The notes under the pieces are model-generated. The model was given only the letters and a program-made list of their open reading frames with translations. It had not been told where the DNA came from and did not search any database. From Clostridia bacterium (lineage in GTDB: Bacteria > Bacillota > Clostridia > Oscillospirales > Acutalibacteraceae): a DNA stretch of 39,560 nucleotides. The position numbers were made by a program, and so were the translations under genes. This document shows, piece by piece, positions 1 through 9,962 of the stretch (its first letter is position 1; every line of letters begins with the position of its first letter). The DNA lies in assembly GCA_017395425.1 (NCBI GenBank), contig JAFPUM010000035.1:1-39560 (forward strand). The letters run 5' to 3'.

Positions 1-3000
1 CAGAATATCCTTCGTCAGCATATACTTGTCGAAGGTCAGCGTCACGCTGCCGCCGTCCGCCTTGGCGGTAAAGCCCGTGACAGTCGGGGCAACGGAGGAC
101 ACAAGGCTGATGTTCACGTCGGTATGCTCCGGCGGCACGTCGAGTTCCTCACTCTCGGCGAGGAAATAGCCGTCCTTTTCAAAGACAACTTTCCACTTGC
201 CCATGAGCACATCCCAGCCGTAATAACCGTCCTCATGCGACAGCATCGGGTTGGAGGGCTGATCGTAGGCTTCGGAATCCCACTTCACCCATTCGCCGCT
301 TTTGTCGTCCTTGTAGTAGACCGTAGCGGTCACGCCCTGCACGGGCTCGTCGGCGACTGCCTCGAAGATATTGCCCGACGGGTCAACCAGCGGGCTGAAG
401 CTGCCGGTCGCCGCGGTTTTCCTGTTGTCCTTGTCTTTGTCCTTGTCGTCATCGTCGTCATCGTCATCACGACGGTCGTCGCAGGGGCTGGTGTTGCGGG
501 AGGGGTCCTCATTGAGAATATCATCCAGCTGGTTGAAGCGATTATTCAGGTAAGCCAGACCGCCGCCCAGCGCTACATGCCCCCATGTGCCGGCGTTGGT
601 TTCGTCGGGACCGATCTGGGAAATCGCGTCGATCATCATATCGCCGGTACGCTGACCGATTGCCATCTGCTTATCCCTTTTCGCTCTGTCGCGCTGCGCG
701 GGCGTGGAGCAAGGGTCGTTGATGATCTTGTCGTACTGGCTGTAATCGGGATCGTCCTTGTAGTCGTGGATGAGCTTGGCGGCATTCATGCCCTTGGCAA
801 TCACTTCGCCCGCGCCGGGAATGTTTCTCTCGGGGCGCTTGGCTTCCACCGGCGTATGTCTGACGGGCTCATGCCCGCCGTAATCCTTTTCCCAGAACCA
901 ATCCGCCGAAACGGTGTCAGGAGCGGGAACGCGGGGATAGAGCAGGTCGATATTGCCGTAGAAGTGCAGAATCACCTCTCCGTTCTGATCGAACTCGATT
1001 TCATAGCCCATCTTCTGCTTCCTGCCGTCCACCAGCGCGGTGAACGCCTGATCGGACGCAAGGAATTTCTTGGCGCGCTCGCTTTCCTTCACAAAGGTAA
1101 AGCTGACTTCCTCGCCGTTGTCGCCCTTCGCCTTGGGGAGCGTCCACTCGCCGTCGTCGCCGTAAATATCGTCGAGCTTTGCAAAGAACGCGTCGCTCTC
1201 CATGTGTTCGCCGTTCTGAATGAGATCAACGTACTTTGCCCAGTCGCTGAGTGCCTGCGCCTGCTCGGGATTGTTCTCGGCACTGATGAGATGCGCCTCG
1301 CGCTGCTCATCCGTCGGACCTTCCCAATAGGAAATGTCGTAATAGCTGCCGCCCTCTCCGCCGACGGTCGCGTCGAAGTCGATAGAGGTCTTGACCGTTT
1401 CGGGGGTGTCTTCCTTCGGAATATACTTCACTTCCACACCGACAACGGGATTGTTGCTCGCGCCGCAGAGATTGCTGCCCTGATAGCGGGCAAATTTCGT
1501 CTCGCTCCCGGACTTCTGCTGATTCAGTTCCACATGAACGGTTCCCTTGCTCAGCTTGACTTCCGCCCAGATTTTTTCAATGAGTTCGGGGCGGCGCACC
1601 GTCGCGCTGACCGACACACTGTCCAGGAATTTGTGCCGATACGCAGCTTTGAATTTCTCCGTACCCTTGCCCAGAATCACGCCGCCGCCGTCGTTGCAGG
1701 TGGCCTGTACCGAGACGATCAGCGGTTTGTCGTCGTGGCTGACGTCCACCTTCATGGTGGTTTCATCCTCGATGATGCCGTTGCTCACCACCACCCGCAC
1801 GTCGTGGGTCTTGATTTTCCTAGCGAGCGGCAGATCAAAGGTCAGCGTCTGTGACGGCAGGTTCTGATACAGCAGCAGGGTATCGTCATCATAGATGGCA
1901 ACCGTAACATCCTTTCCGTGGAGCTGGCTGTCAACCGTGAGCTGATAGCCACCCTTGTCGGTGAGGTCTTCATAATACACGCCGGACGCACCTGTCAGCT
2001 TCACACCCGACGGACGCAGACTGCATTCGGTCGGATAGGAGACGTACTGCTTGCCGGACAGGAAGGTGGTTTCAAACCATGAAAGAATTCTGGGAGAAGC
2101 GGTCAGTTGCTTCGCGGGAATGCAGAAGCTAAAGTATAAAATAGACCATCTCGAAGGAATCTTGCTCTGGTCAACCGTAATGGTATGATCTTCCTCACTG
2201 TACGCAGTGTACTTGCTGTGATTGCCGAGGTCTACGTCATATGCGCCTTCCGGCAGAAGGAGATAGTCGTATTTTTGTCTGGTTCCTTCCGCGTACCACG
2301 CGGTATAGCGGAAATGGATTTTCCAGTCGCCGTTTGACAGACGCGATTGCGTCGGTGTGCCGGAGAAGCCGTTTTCCGACCAGAAGGTGCTATCGAAGTA
2401 CACGCCGTAGAGAGCCTCCAGCGTAATCGGCTCGTTGCCGCCGTCGCTGGTATAGGTTACATATGCCGACCATTTGATATAACCCAGCCAATACGTCAGC
2501 GAAGCATTGGTTTCGGTGTCGAATGTGCCGATAATATAGACTTTCTGACCGTAGGGAAGCTTCAGATCGGCAAACGCGGCATGGGTAACGGTATCGCTGA
2601 GCAGGATGCCGGTTTCGTCGTAGACGAGGAAACGTCTGTCCACACCGGGTTCCAGCCCTCCGTCCATCTGATTGAGCAGCGTCACACGGTGAACGCCATC
2701 CGCCTGCATCACCACTTCGGGGGTAACGACGGGATTGGCGGAATCAAACGTCACCTTGCAGCTGCCGCGCCACGATTTCGTACCGAGATCCGCCGTAACC
2801 AGCAGCGTAATCTCTTCCCCGTCATACAGATAAATATTGCTGTTGCTCCACTCACCGTTGTAACACGTCAGATCACTTGCCGCGCTGCCGGAACGGCTGC
2901 TTCTGACCATCCTGACCGACCAGTCCGCGCCTGCCGCGTCGGTGTCGGCAACCGGTATGGTTTCGCCGTCCTGACGCACCTTGATGTCCGGCGCGAACGC

Positions 3001-6000
3001 CAGCTTATTGGACTGAGCGGTGAGGGTAATATCGCAGGAATCCTTGGTGGAGGTGGTTTTGGCACACCAGATTCTGCCGTCCGAGGCAAACTGCGTCGGA
3101 ACCGACACATAAGCGTCGGACAAACGCGAAGTGCCGCCCCAATTGTAACAATACAGACCCACTCTGGCAGAAGCAACGCCGTTCTCGTCGGTAACGACAT
3201 TTTCATGCGTCCTTCCGGCGATATCAACGGTCAATCCCTTGAGCGGATGTCCCTGATAATCTCTGAGACGCGCAGTAATGGTTCTCATCTCATAAACCTG
3301 CGTGTTCACTTTAACCGCCGATTCGTTGACCCAGTCGGATACATAGCACTCCTGCCACAGTCCGCGAATCTCGTAGCAGGTGTCATCGGACATGATTGTC
3401 TGCGCGTCGCTGCCCAGTGAGAGATATGGTTTGCCGGAAAAACCGTTGACATAGCATTCGCCGCCATTGACCGAAAGCCATTGATCGCCCTTCGACCAGA
3501 CCACATAGCCCTGACTGTCGGTCACGCCCGTAAAGGTACGGCGGCGGCTGCGCATATTGACGGCAAGCCCCGCCGTTTCAACGCCTTCGGGGAAACCGGT
3601 CAGCCTCACCCGCAGCAATCTTGCCATGTTCTCCGCGTCGGCGGTGATTTCTCTTTCGCCGTCCACCGTAATGTCCTTGAGGGCATACAATTCCCGCCCG
3701 TCCTCAGCGGTTACGGTAAAGGTGTAATCCGTCCCGTTGGGCGGGAAACACAGCACACTGCCGGCAAAATTCTCAACCGTGCGGGTGACGGAATACCTGT
3801 CGCCGTTGCCTTTGAGGGTCACGTTGACCTTCTTCGCAAAGTCAGGCAGTTTTTTGTTGTGTGTGTTGGTGAGGGTCAGAGTCACGGCATTCCCGCGGGA
3901 AACGGGAGATTCCAGCAGTTCCCGGCTGTCGGACGCGTCCGCCGTGCCTGCCTTGTAACCTTCGAGCGTAAACTGCTCCACCGTAATAAATTCGTCGGGC
4001 AGACTGACGCTGCCGCTGAACGCGCCTCTCTTGCCGGCAACAAAACTTGCGGTGCGCACGCCGGAGGTGCCGTCGATCAGCGTGAATTTCACAGCCGTCT
4101 TGACCAGCCTGATATCTGCCGTCGCCTTCGCGTTGAAGGTCAGCACATTGCCGATGATATCCCCCGGTTTGCTCTTGGGATAGGAAAGCGCGGCGGAGGT
4201 AATGCCGCTCACATCAGGCACGGTCACGGAAACCGGTTCGGATTCCGCCGAACGGTTGCCCGCGCCGTCCATCGCGGAGACCGTGTAGACACAGGTTGCA
4301 CCCGGCAGATGTCCCGAATGGGTGAAGCTGCGGTTATAGGTGCGTCCGACCTCCTGACCGTCGCAGGTAATGATATAATTGGTCACAGCCACGTTATCGG
4401 TGGAACGCGACCAGCTCAGTACCGCTTCCGAACCGAAGAGCTTCGCCTGCAGATTCGCCGGTACGGTGGGCGCGGCGGTATCGGGCGCCGCCGCCGGACG
4501 GGAACCCGCCATCACGCCCTCACTGGTAACGCCGTCGCTGTCCACGGCATAGAGGGTATAGGTATAATAGCGGTCGGCGGTAATGCCTTCGTCGGTGTAG
4601 GCGGTCTGATCGCCACCCACTTCCGCAAGGGGTTTTCCGTCGCGGTAAATGATATATTGAGCCATTTCGTCCGTCGGCGCGTCCCAGTGCAGCGCAATCG
4701 CGCTGACACTCTGCGCCGCAGCGGTGAAGTTGACCGGCGGTTCCACCACCTTATCCGGCTGGGCAGGCACATCGCCGCCCACGGTAAAGGTCAGTGCCTT
4801 CCCCGACGTCGTCATTTTGCCGGTCTTCACAACGGCAATGGCGGTATAAACGCCGTCCGCCAGCCCCGACAGCGTCACGCTGTCGTTATAGATGTCTGAC
4901 AGATCATACTGTCCGACAGCCGCACCGTTGGAACGAACCACCCTGACAAACGCCGAAACCGGCAGCACAGTGGTGCCGTATCCGTATTCATATTCTTCCG
5001 TTACCTCCCCCTTGCGGCTCTTTTCCGGCAGGGGTTCGGATATGGCATACAGCGATGTCACCGCGTTGCCGCAGCTGTCAAGCAGCCTGTAATTCAGTTT
5101 GACGTCGCTGCCCGAATAGGAAACCTCGCGGTCGCACGCCAGCGTCGGCGCCATCGGGAGCGAGACGGCAATGTTGCCGCTTTGGCTGAAATCATGAGTC
5201 AGCGTCACCGTCGGATAGACCGAAACATAGTTCCGCGAACTCCGCAGTTTCAGATCCACGGCGCATTCGCCCAGACGCTGCGACACCATGCCTTCCATGA
5301 TATATTCATATCCGCCGGTCACGCCGCTTTCGGGGCAATGCTCAAAGGGATAGACCGTCACGCCGACCACGCCGCTCTCCGTCACTTCCACGCCGTATTC
5401 CGTCTCGCTCTCCGCGGATTCAACCGGCACATAGGGCAGATCGGAGCCGTCCACCGGCTCCATGCCCGCCGACTCGCTGTCGGAGACAACCGGCTGGGTA
5501 AAGACCGTCGTCTGCCATTCCCCGGTGGGCTGCACCGTCACGTCCACCGTGTCGCCCGCCGACTTGTCGGTGAGATCAACGGTAAAGAGCGCCGTTGCCG
5601 CTGCATAACCGTCGAGCGCGTCGGTTTCGCAGTAGCAGGTAGCCATCACCGCGCCCGTGTACGTCTCTCCCACCGGCAGATAGGTGTAATAGGTTTCATC
5701 TTTTTTGTAATTGGAAGGCTTCATGGCTTTGCGGACGATCCAATTGCCGTTCTCGTCCTGAAGCTGCACATAGAAGCCCGCGTTGTTGTCTCTGTATCCG
5801 TTGAAATCCAGAAAGGTCAGATTCACTCTCGCGGCGGGACGGGTTTCCTCCGCCGTCACGGTGAAGGGTTTCCAGTCGTCCTCGCTGAGCGTCATCGGCC
5901 ACGAAAGCGTGCTGGTCAGGCGGACACGGTAATCGCCCACGACGTTGTCCAGCGTGGCGGTGTCCAGCGTCACGGAAAATACGCCGTTCCCCTGCGATTT

Positions 6001-8535
6001 CCAGTTCATGAACTCATTGTCGAGGTCTACCCACGCATCGTCCTCCTGACGGCGTTCAAAGCGCAGTCCGAAGTTGGAGAGGCGAGTGTAGCCGCTGATG
6101 TCGTTGTCCTCGACATACCAGCTATGGGCAATGTCGCTGACCGTATTTCCCTCGGTATCGCGCAGCGTGAAGGAGGCGGAAAGCGTACCGTTCTGCACCA
6201 CCTGTTCCTGCCCGAGCGTCATCTGCGCCGTCACAGCCGAACCGATGTTCAGGGCGCGGTCGGCGGTCAGATTCACCTTACCGAAATCCACTTCAAAATA
6301 ATCCGCCTCGGAGGCATAGCTGGCATCGGTTTTGAAGACACGCGCCTTCACGGGATATTCACCCGGCGCCAGCACGATCTCTCCGCCGTCAGACGGCAGA
6401 CGGTAGCGGTCGCTGCCGACATACATCTGCACGCCGTCTGCGTTTGCAAAACCGGACTGCACAGTGAGTCTGGTTGCCGCCGCCAGTTCCTCATCGAGAT
6501 TCCACACCTTGTCGCCGCCCGCGAAGGAAAATTCCCTGCTCAGCGAAAGCGCGTCTCCCCGGATGGTAAAAGTCAGCGGGCAGTTGGCGCAGAGCTTCAC
6601 CGCCGTGCTGCCGCCGGTAATCGTTGCCAGTTCCATGCTGTTCCCGTCAGGCAGACGCAGGGTCACGGGCAGATTGCCCAGTTTGGAAAGTGTTTCCTCC
6701 GACGCGGTCAGCGTCAGCGTGGCGGGAGATTCATTGAACAGATAGGCGTTGTCGCGGGGGTGGGTTTCCAGTTCGTCAATGTGGAGGCACTCTTCTCCCT
6801 GCGTCACGACCGTCACGCCGCCCTTGTCGGCAGCCGTCGCGCTCACGGGATAATTGCCGAGGCTGTCGGTATGCCCGGTCTGCATCTCGCTGCCGTCCGC
6901 GTTATACAGCGTCAGTTCGGTGCCGATCAGCGGTTCGCCGTCCTCCCACACCGACAGCAGATAATTCTTGCCCGCGTTGTCGATGGTGACGTAGCCTTCA
7001 TACAGCAGGATTTCGGCGTCTTCCTCCGAAGAGGGGGAAGCGTAAGTGCCGATGATATCCAGCCGGTAGGCACCGTCCGCCACCTGTGTGCTGTCGAGCG
7101 CAAAGGAAACCGACTGTCCCGCCGAATCCGCGACGCGCGGCACGGCATCCAGTTCCGTCACCTGATCGTCCCCATCAATCAGCACGGCACGCACGCCGCT
7201 CATCTGATAGGAGGGATCCATCAGTGTGCCGGAAAATTCCACACTGTTTCGCACCAGCGTCGGGAAGTGCGCGTCGTTGATCCACCACGCGTCCATCACG
7301 CGACCGCTGCGGAGATTGCTCGCCGCCACTGAGAAGCTGTGATAACTCACCCGGTAGGAATAATAGCCGCCGCCGTTAGTAGTGGTGATGACCGCCTGCG
7401 GCTCCACACCGTCAATCGCGCGGCTCACGCTCATCAAAGACGCCATCATGCCCGAAAAAACCGCAGCCGAGGCGGACGTGCCGGTGAAGGTATCATAGGT
7501 ATTGCCCTTGGCGGTGGTGAGCAGATTTTCACCTGCCACATAGAAGAAGGTCTTACCGACATCGGACGAAGTATTGATGCGATTCGTAAACGAAGAGTAA
7601 GACGGAATATAGCCGGAATAGCGGACATAGCTGCTCTTGGTGAGCGAACCGACCGCCAGTACCCCCTCCAGCGCCGCGGGGTAATAATGGTAGTTTTCAT
7701 AGGAGACATACCGTCCCTCATTGCCGGCAGCGGCAATCAGCGTCACGCCTTTGTCCACTGCGTGATTCACCGCCGCTTCCAGCGCGGCGGGACGGGATTG
7801 GCGGCGCAGTCCGAAGGACATATTCACGATGTCCGCGTCGCCCTCGTCCACCGCCCAGTAGAGGGCGGCAATGATATCCGAGAGCTTGCCATTGGCATTC
7901 GCGTCCAGCGCCCGCACCGGCACGATACTCACCGGCAGCGTATAGGAAAGACCCGCGATACCGACCGAATTGTTCGCCTCGGCGGCAATCAGACCCGCCA
8001 CCATTGTGCCGTGTGATGCGTCGGAAACGTCGCTGTCGGTTCCGGCGGGCAGCGCCACGCCGTTGACAGCGTCATAACCGGCGGTCACGCGGTTTTTCAG
8101 ATCCTCGTGGGAAGCATCCACACCGGTATCAATCACCGCCACCCGGATGGGCGAAGCGTCCGCCTCGGTCAGACCCTTGTCGGCGAGCGCCGCGTCGAGC
8201 GTGTTCCACGCGGTCGTGACGTTGAGCGCGTTGTCGGTCAGATAATCCTGATCGTTTTTGCGCGGATCGTTGAACGAAACCGCCGCCCCCTTGACGCGAC
8301 CGTCCTTTGTCAGCGTCTGCACATCGGGCTGTTTCTCCAGTTCCTCCTCCGTGCCGCGGGTCAGAACCAGCGTTCCCCCCAGCAGCCGTCCGTCATGAGA
8401 GGACAGATATGCCTCCGCCGATGCTTCCGAACCGAATTCCACAATCCAGTCGCTTTGGATCGAAAGCGCACTGACCGGAATGCCGGAAATCAGCATGAAG
8501 ACAGCGAGAAATCCGCTCATGAGCTTTTTCCACAT
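1..8535 (-). CDS. Giant secreted subtilisin-family (S8) serine protease, C-terminus beyond window
   Basis: The frame is open without a stop from ATG 8535 to the window edge, giving at least 2,845 residues. The start has an AAGGA ribosome site about 10 bases upstream and begins a signal peptide (MWKKL, hydrophobic core, cleavage near ALS-IQ). The S8 triad is complete: Asp136 in VIDTGVD, His175 in SHGTMVAG, Ser354 in GTSASAA, with the oxyanion Asn272 in AAAGNEG. Residues 26-110 resemble an inhibitor-type propeptide. After the catalytic domain (to about 390) comes a very long tail of beta-rich, Ig-like modules. Two fibronectin type III-like domains are clear at about 1266-1345 and 1355-1440. An Asp/Lys-rich linker lies at 2686-2705, followed by a carboxypeptidase-regulatory-like module (PSGNIFEAVADEPVQG, YYGWDVLMGKWKVVF). 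The protein is inferred to act outside the cell, cleaving proteins or displaying adhesive modules; the substrate is unknown. Any surface anchor would lie in the missing end. It has its own promoter. Confidence 0.93.
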   Translation of the reverse strand, partial: MWKKLMSGFLAVFMLISGIPVSALSIQSDWIVEFGSEASAEAYLSSHDGRLLGGTLVLTRGTEEELEKQPDVQTLTKDGRVKGAAVSFNDPRKNDQDYLTDNALNVTTAWNTLDAALADKGLTEADASPIRVAVIDTGVDASHEDLKNRVTAGYDAVNGVALPAGTDSDVSDASHGTMVAGLIAAEANNSVGIAGLSYTLPVSIVPVRALDANANGKLSDIIAALYWAVDEGDADIVNMSFGLRRQSRPAALEAAVNHAVDKGVTLIAAAGNEGRYVSYENYHYYPAALEGVLAVGSLTKSSYVRYSGYIPSYSSFTNRINTSSDVGKTFFYVAGENLLTTAKGNTYDTFTGTSASAAVFSGMMASLMSVSRAIDGVEPQAVITTTNGGGYYSYRVSYHSFSVAASNLRSGRVMDAWWINDAHFPTLVRNSVEFSGTLMDPSYQMSGVRAVLIDGDDQVTELDAVPRVADSAGQSVSFALDSTQVADGAYRLDIIGTYASPSSEEDAEILLYEGYVTIDNAGKNYLLSVWEDGEPLIGTELTLYNADGSEMQTGHTDSLGNYPVSATAADKGGVTVVTQGEECLHIDELETHPRDNAYLFNESPATLTLTASEETLSKLGNLPVTLRLPDGNSMELATITGGSTAVKLCANCPLTFTIRGDALSLSREFSFAGGDKVWNLDEELAAATRLTVQSGFANADGVQMYVGSDRYRLPSDGGEIVLAPGEYPVKARVFKTDASYASEADYFEVDFGKVNLTADRALNIGSAVTAQMTLGQEQVVQNGTLSASFTLRDTEGNTVSDIAHSWYVEDNDISGYTRLSNFGLRFERRQEDDAWVDLDNEFMNWKSQGNGVFSVTLDTATLDNVVGDYRVRLTSTLSWPMTLSEDDWKPFTVTAEETRPAARVNLTFLDFNGYRDNNAGFYVQLQDENGNWIVRKAMKPSNYKKDETYYTYLPVGETYTGAVMATCYCETDALDGYAAATALFTVDLTDKSAGDTVDVTVQPTGEWQTTVFTQPVVSDSESAGMEPVDGSDLPYVPVESAESETEYGVEVTESGVVGVTVYPFEHCPESGVTGGYEYIMEGMVSQRLGECAVDLKLRSSRNYVSVYPTVTLTHDFSQSGNIAVSLPMAPTLACDREVSYSGSDVKLNYRLLDSCGNAVTSLYAISEPLPEKSRKGEVTEEYEYGYGTTVLPVSAFVRVVRSNGAAVGQYDLSDIYNDSVTLSGLADGVYTAIAVVKTGKMTTSGKALTFTVGGDVPAQPDKVVEPPVNFTAAAQSVSAIALHWDAPTDEMAQYIIYRDGKPLAEVGGDQTAYTDEGITADRYYTYTLYAVDSDGVTSEGVMAGSRPAAAPDTAAPTVPANLQAKLFGSEAVLSWSRSTDNVAVTNYIITCDGQEVGRTYNRSFTHSGHLPGATCVYTVSAMDGAGNRSAESEPVSVTVPDVSGITSAALSYPKSKPGDIIGNVLTFNAKATADIRLVKTAVKFTLIDGTSGVRTASFVAGKRGAFSGSVSLPDEFITVEQFTLEGYKAGTADASDSRELLESPVSRGNAVTLTLTNTHNKKLPDFAKKVNVTLKGNGDRYSVTRTVENFAGSVLCFPPNGTDYTFTVTAEDGRELYALKDITVDGEREITADAENMARLLRVRLTGFPEGVETAGLAVNMRSRRRTFTGVTDSQGYVVWSKGDQWLSVNGGECYVNGFSGKPYLSLGSDAQTIMSDDTCYEIRGLWQECYVSDWVNESAVKVNTQVYEMRTITARLRDYQGHPLKGLTVDIAGRTHENVVTDENGVASARVGLYCYNWGGTSRLSDAYVSVPTQFASDGRIWCAKTTSTKDSCDITLTAQSNKLAFAPDIKVRQDGETIPVADTDAAGADWSVRMVRSSRSGSAASDLTCYNGEWSNSNIYLYDGEEITLLVTADLGTKSWRGSCKVTFDSANPVVTPEVVMQADGVHRVTLLNQMDGGLEPGVDRRFLVYDETGILLSDTVTHAAFADLKLPYGQKVYIIGTFDTETNASLTYWLGYIKWSAYVTYTSDGGNEPITLEALYGVYFDSTFWSENGFSGTPTQSRLSNGDWKIHFRYTAWYAEGTRQKYDYLLLPEGAYDVDLGNHSKYTAYSEEDHTITVDQSKIPSRWSILYFSFCIPAKQLTASPRILSWFETTFLSGKQYVSYPTECSLRPSGVKLTGASGVYYEDLTDKGGYQLTVDSQLHGKDVTVAIYDDDTLLLYQNLPSQTLTFDLPLARKIKTHDVRVVVSNGIIEDETTMKVDVSHDDKPLIVSVQATCNDGGGVILGKGTEKFKAAYRHKFLDSVSVSATVRRPELIEKIWAEVKLSKGTVHVELNQQKSGSETKFARYQGSNLCGASNNPVVGVEVKYIPKEDTPETVKTSIDFDATVGGEGGSYYDISYWEGPTDEQREAHLISAENNPEQAQALSDWAKYVDLIQNGEHMESDAFFAKLDDIYGDDGEWTLPKAKGDNGEEVSFTFVKESERAKKFLASDQAFTALVDGRKQKMGYEIEFDQNGEVILHFYGNIDLLYPRVPAPDTVSADWFWEKDYGGHEPVRHTPVEAKRPERNIPGAGEVIAKGMNAAKLIHDYKDDPDYSQYDKIINDPCSTPAQRDRAKRDKQMAIGQRTGDMMIDAISQIGPDETNAGTWGHVALGGGLAYLNNRFNQLDDILNEDPSRNTSPCDDRRDDDDDDDDKDKDKDNRKTAATGSFSPLVDPSGNIFEAVADEPVQGVTATVYYKDDKSGEWVKWDSEAYDQPSNPMLSHEDGYYGWDVLMGKWKVVFEKDGYFLAESEELDVPPEHTDVNISLVSSVAPTVTGFTAKADGGSVTLTFDKYMLTKDIL

Positions 8536-8677
8536 AATGCCGTCATCCTTTCCTTGTCTTTCTTTCAGACTCTTTGATCTGTGCGATAACCTCACTTGCC
8601 CGACTGGTTTCAAACAAACGCCGGTAAATCGTCTTTTTTATGAAAATATTTCACAATGCACAGTTGTCTATTATTAG

Positions 8678-8706
8678 ATTATACCTGCTTTTCCCCTCAT
8701 TGTCAA
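8678..8706 (-). promoter_or_regulatory. Sigma-A promoter of the giant S8 protease
   Basis: On the minus strand TTGACA (8706-8701), a 17-base spacer and TATAAT (8683-8678) form a consensus promoter. The implied 5' leader is about 135 nt; no known riboswitch was recognised in it. Confidence 0.85.
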
Positions 8707-8752
8707 TGCTTTTTGGTACAAAAATCTCTATAAAAACAAGAAAACATACGCA

Positions 8753-9832
8753 TCAGCAGCACAACAGCGGCAGAAACGGTCGGAACGCGGCGGGAAGCGC
8801 ATAGGTTTCCGCCAGTGCTTCCGGCGTTACCCACAGGAAATCTCCCCCTTCTTCCGTCACATCCACCTTTTGTCCCCGCATATACCAGTCGATATGCGTA
8901 AACACATGTTTCGCCTCGATCGCAGTGCCGACCGCCTGCCCGCGCAAACCCCATTCGTGCAGCGCCCGCGCCATCTCTTCCGCCGACAGAAAGCCCTCCG
9001 CGTTGGGAAACTGATACATCCCTGCCAGCAGTCCCTTCGCCGGGCGCTGTTCAATCGCGACTCTGCCGCCCGGCGACGTCAATATCAACACGGTTTTCTG
9101 TTCCTGCCGCCGCCTGTTCTGCTTGACCCGCACGGGAATCGTTTCTGTCAACCCATCCCGATAAGCAACGCAGAACGATCTGACGGGACACTTGGCGCAA
9201 AGCGGCGTACCGCCCGGCAGACAAACCAGCTCCCCCAGTTCCATCAGCGCTTCATTGAACACGCCCGGATGCTCCGGCAGCATAGCGGTGAGATATGCCG
9301 CGACGGCTTTTTTCGTCTCGGGCAGCAGCACGTTTTCACGGCTCGCGTTGACCCGCGCCATCACCCGAAGCACATTGCCGTCCACGGCGGGTACCTTCTC
9401 GTCAAAGCAGATTGACGCAATCGCGCCCGCCGTGTATTCTCCCACCCCCGGCAGTGTCAGCAGCGCCGCGCAGGTGTCCGGAAACACCCCGCCGTATTCC
9501 CGCATGATTTTTCCGGCAGCTTTTTTGAGATTCCGCGCACGGCTGTAATAGCCCAGTCCTTCCCAGAGCTTGAGCAGCGCATCATCCGGCACTTCGCTCA
9601 GGCTTGCCACGTCGGGCAGTGCCTCCATAAATCGGAGATAATACCGCTTGACTGCCTCAATGCGCGTCTGCTGGAGCATGATTTCCGACACCCATACATG
9701 ATAGGGCTCCCGGTCCTCCCGCCACGGCAGTTCTCTCCGGCTGGCTTCAAACCATTCGGTCAGCGCCGACACAAATGCTGTATAATTCGGCAGTATCTGA
9801 TTGAAACCCATTGTTTTGTTCATGATATCCAT
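8753..9832 (-). CDS. mutY: A/G-specific adenine DNA glycosylase MutY
   Basis: Base-excision repair enzyme that removes adenine mispaired with 8-oxoguanine. The 359 residues hold the N-terminal helix-hairpin-helix glycosylase domain: catalytic Glu50 in WVSEIMLQQT, the HhH turn LPGVGEYTAGAI (about 127-138) and Asp151 in AVDGNVLRVMAR. A 4Fe-4S loop follows as Cys204-X7-Cys212-X2-Cys215-X5-Cys221; E. coli MutY has X6 in the first interval. A C-terminal NUDIX-like MutT domain (about 245-355) reads the 8-oxoG. The start may be Met1 or Met4 (9823); the latter has a GGGGATGG ribosome site at better spacing. The gene is transcribed away from the MATE gene. Confidence 0.95.
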   Translation of the reverse strand: MDIMNKTMGFNQILPNYTAFVSALTEWFEASRRELPWREDREPYHVWVSEIMLQQTRIEAVKRYYLRFMEALPDVASLSEVPDDALLKLWEGLGYYSRARNLKKAAGKIMREYGGVFPDTCAALLTLPGVGEYTAGAIASICFDEKVPAVDGNVLRVMARVNASRENVLLPETKKAVAAYLTAMLPEHPGVFNEALMELGELVCLPGGTPLCAKCPVRSFCVAYRDGLTETIPVRVKQNRRRQEQKTVLILTSPGGRVAIEQRPAKGLLAGMYQFPNAEGFLSAEEMARALHEWGLRGQAVGTAIEAKHVFTHIDWYMRGQKVDVTEEGGDFLWVTPEALAETYALPAAFRPFLPLLCC

Positions 9833-9840
9833 CCCCGTGT

Positions 9841-9869
9841 ATCATTAAAATATCTCAAAAATATTGCAA
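9841..9869 (-). promoter_or_regulatory. Candidate mutY promoter
   Basis: Minus strand TTGCAA (9869-9864), 17-base spacer, AATGAT (9846-9841, 4 of 6 consensus). The -35 hexamer is self-complementary and is the same six bases used by the divergent MATE promoter. Confidence 0.45.
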
Positions 9870-9892
9870 TGCGGTTGCTCTCCTGTTATAAT
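9864..9892 (+). promoter_or_regulatory. Promoter of the MATE exporter gene
   Basis: TTGCAA (9864-9869), 17-base spacer, TATAAT (9887-9892), upstream of an AAGGAGGA ribosome site at 9941-9948. Confidence 0.75.
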
Positions 9893-9962
9893 TTAGTATA
9901 AAAGAAAAAGCACCGCTCCTCAAGCTTATCTTCACCCGTCAAGGAGGAATCTTTACATTATT

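Noticed and set aside
124-8577. Several long plus-strand open frames (124-1854, 2347-3420, 3481-4899, 5182-7332, 7339-8016, 8107-8577)
   Set aside because: They are codon-aligned antisense shadows of the giant protease, with low-complexity Arg/His-rich translations, no ribosome sites and no domains.
8536-8670. Possible riboswitch in the 135-nt leader of the giant protease
   Set aside because: No known aptamer consensus could be recognised by eye and no terminator or anti-terminator structure was evident.
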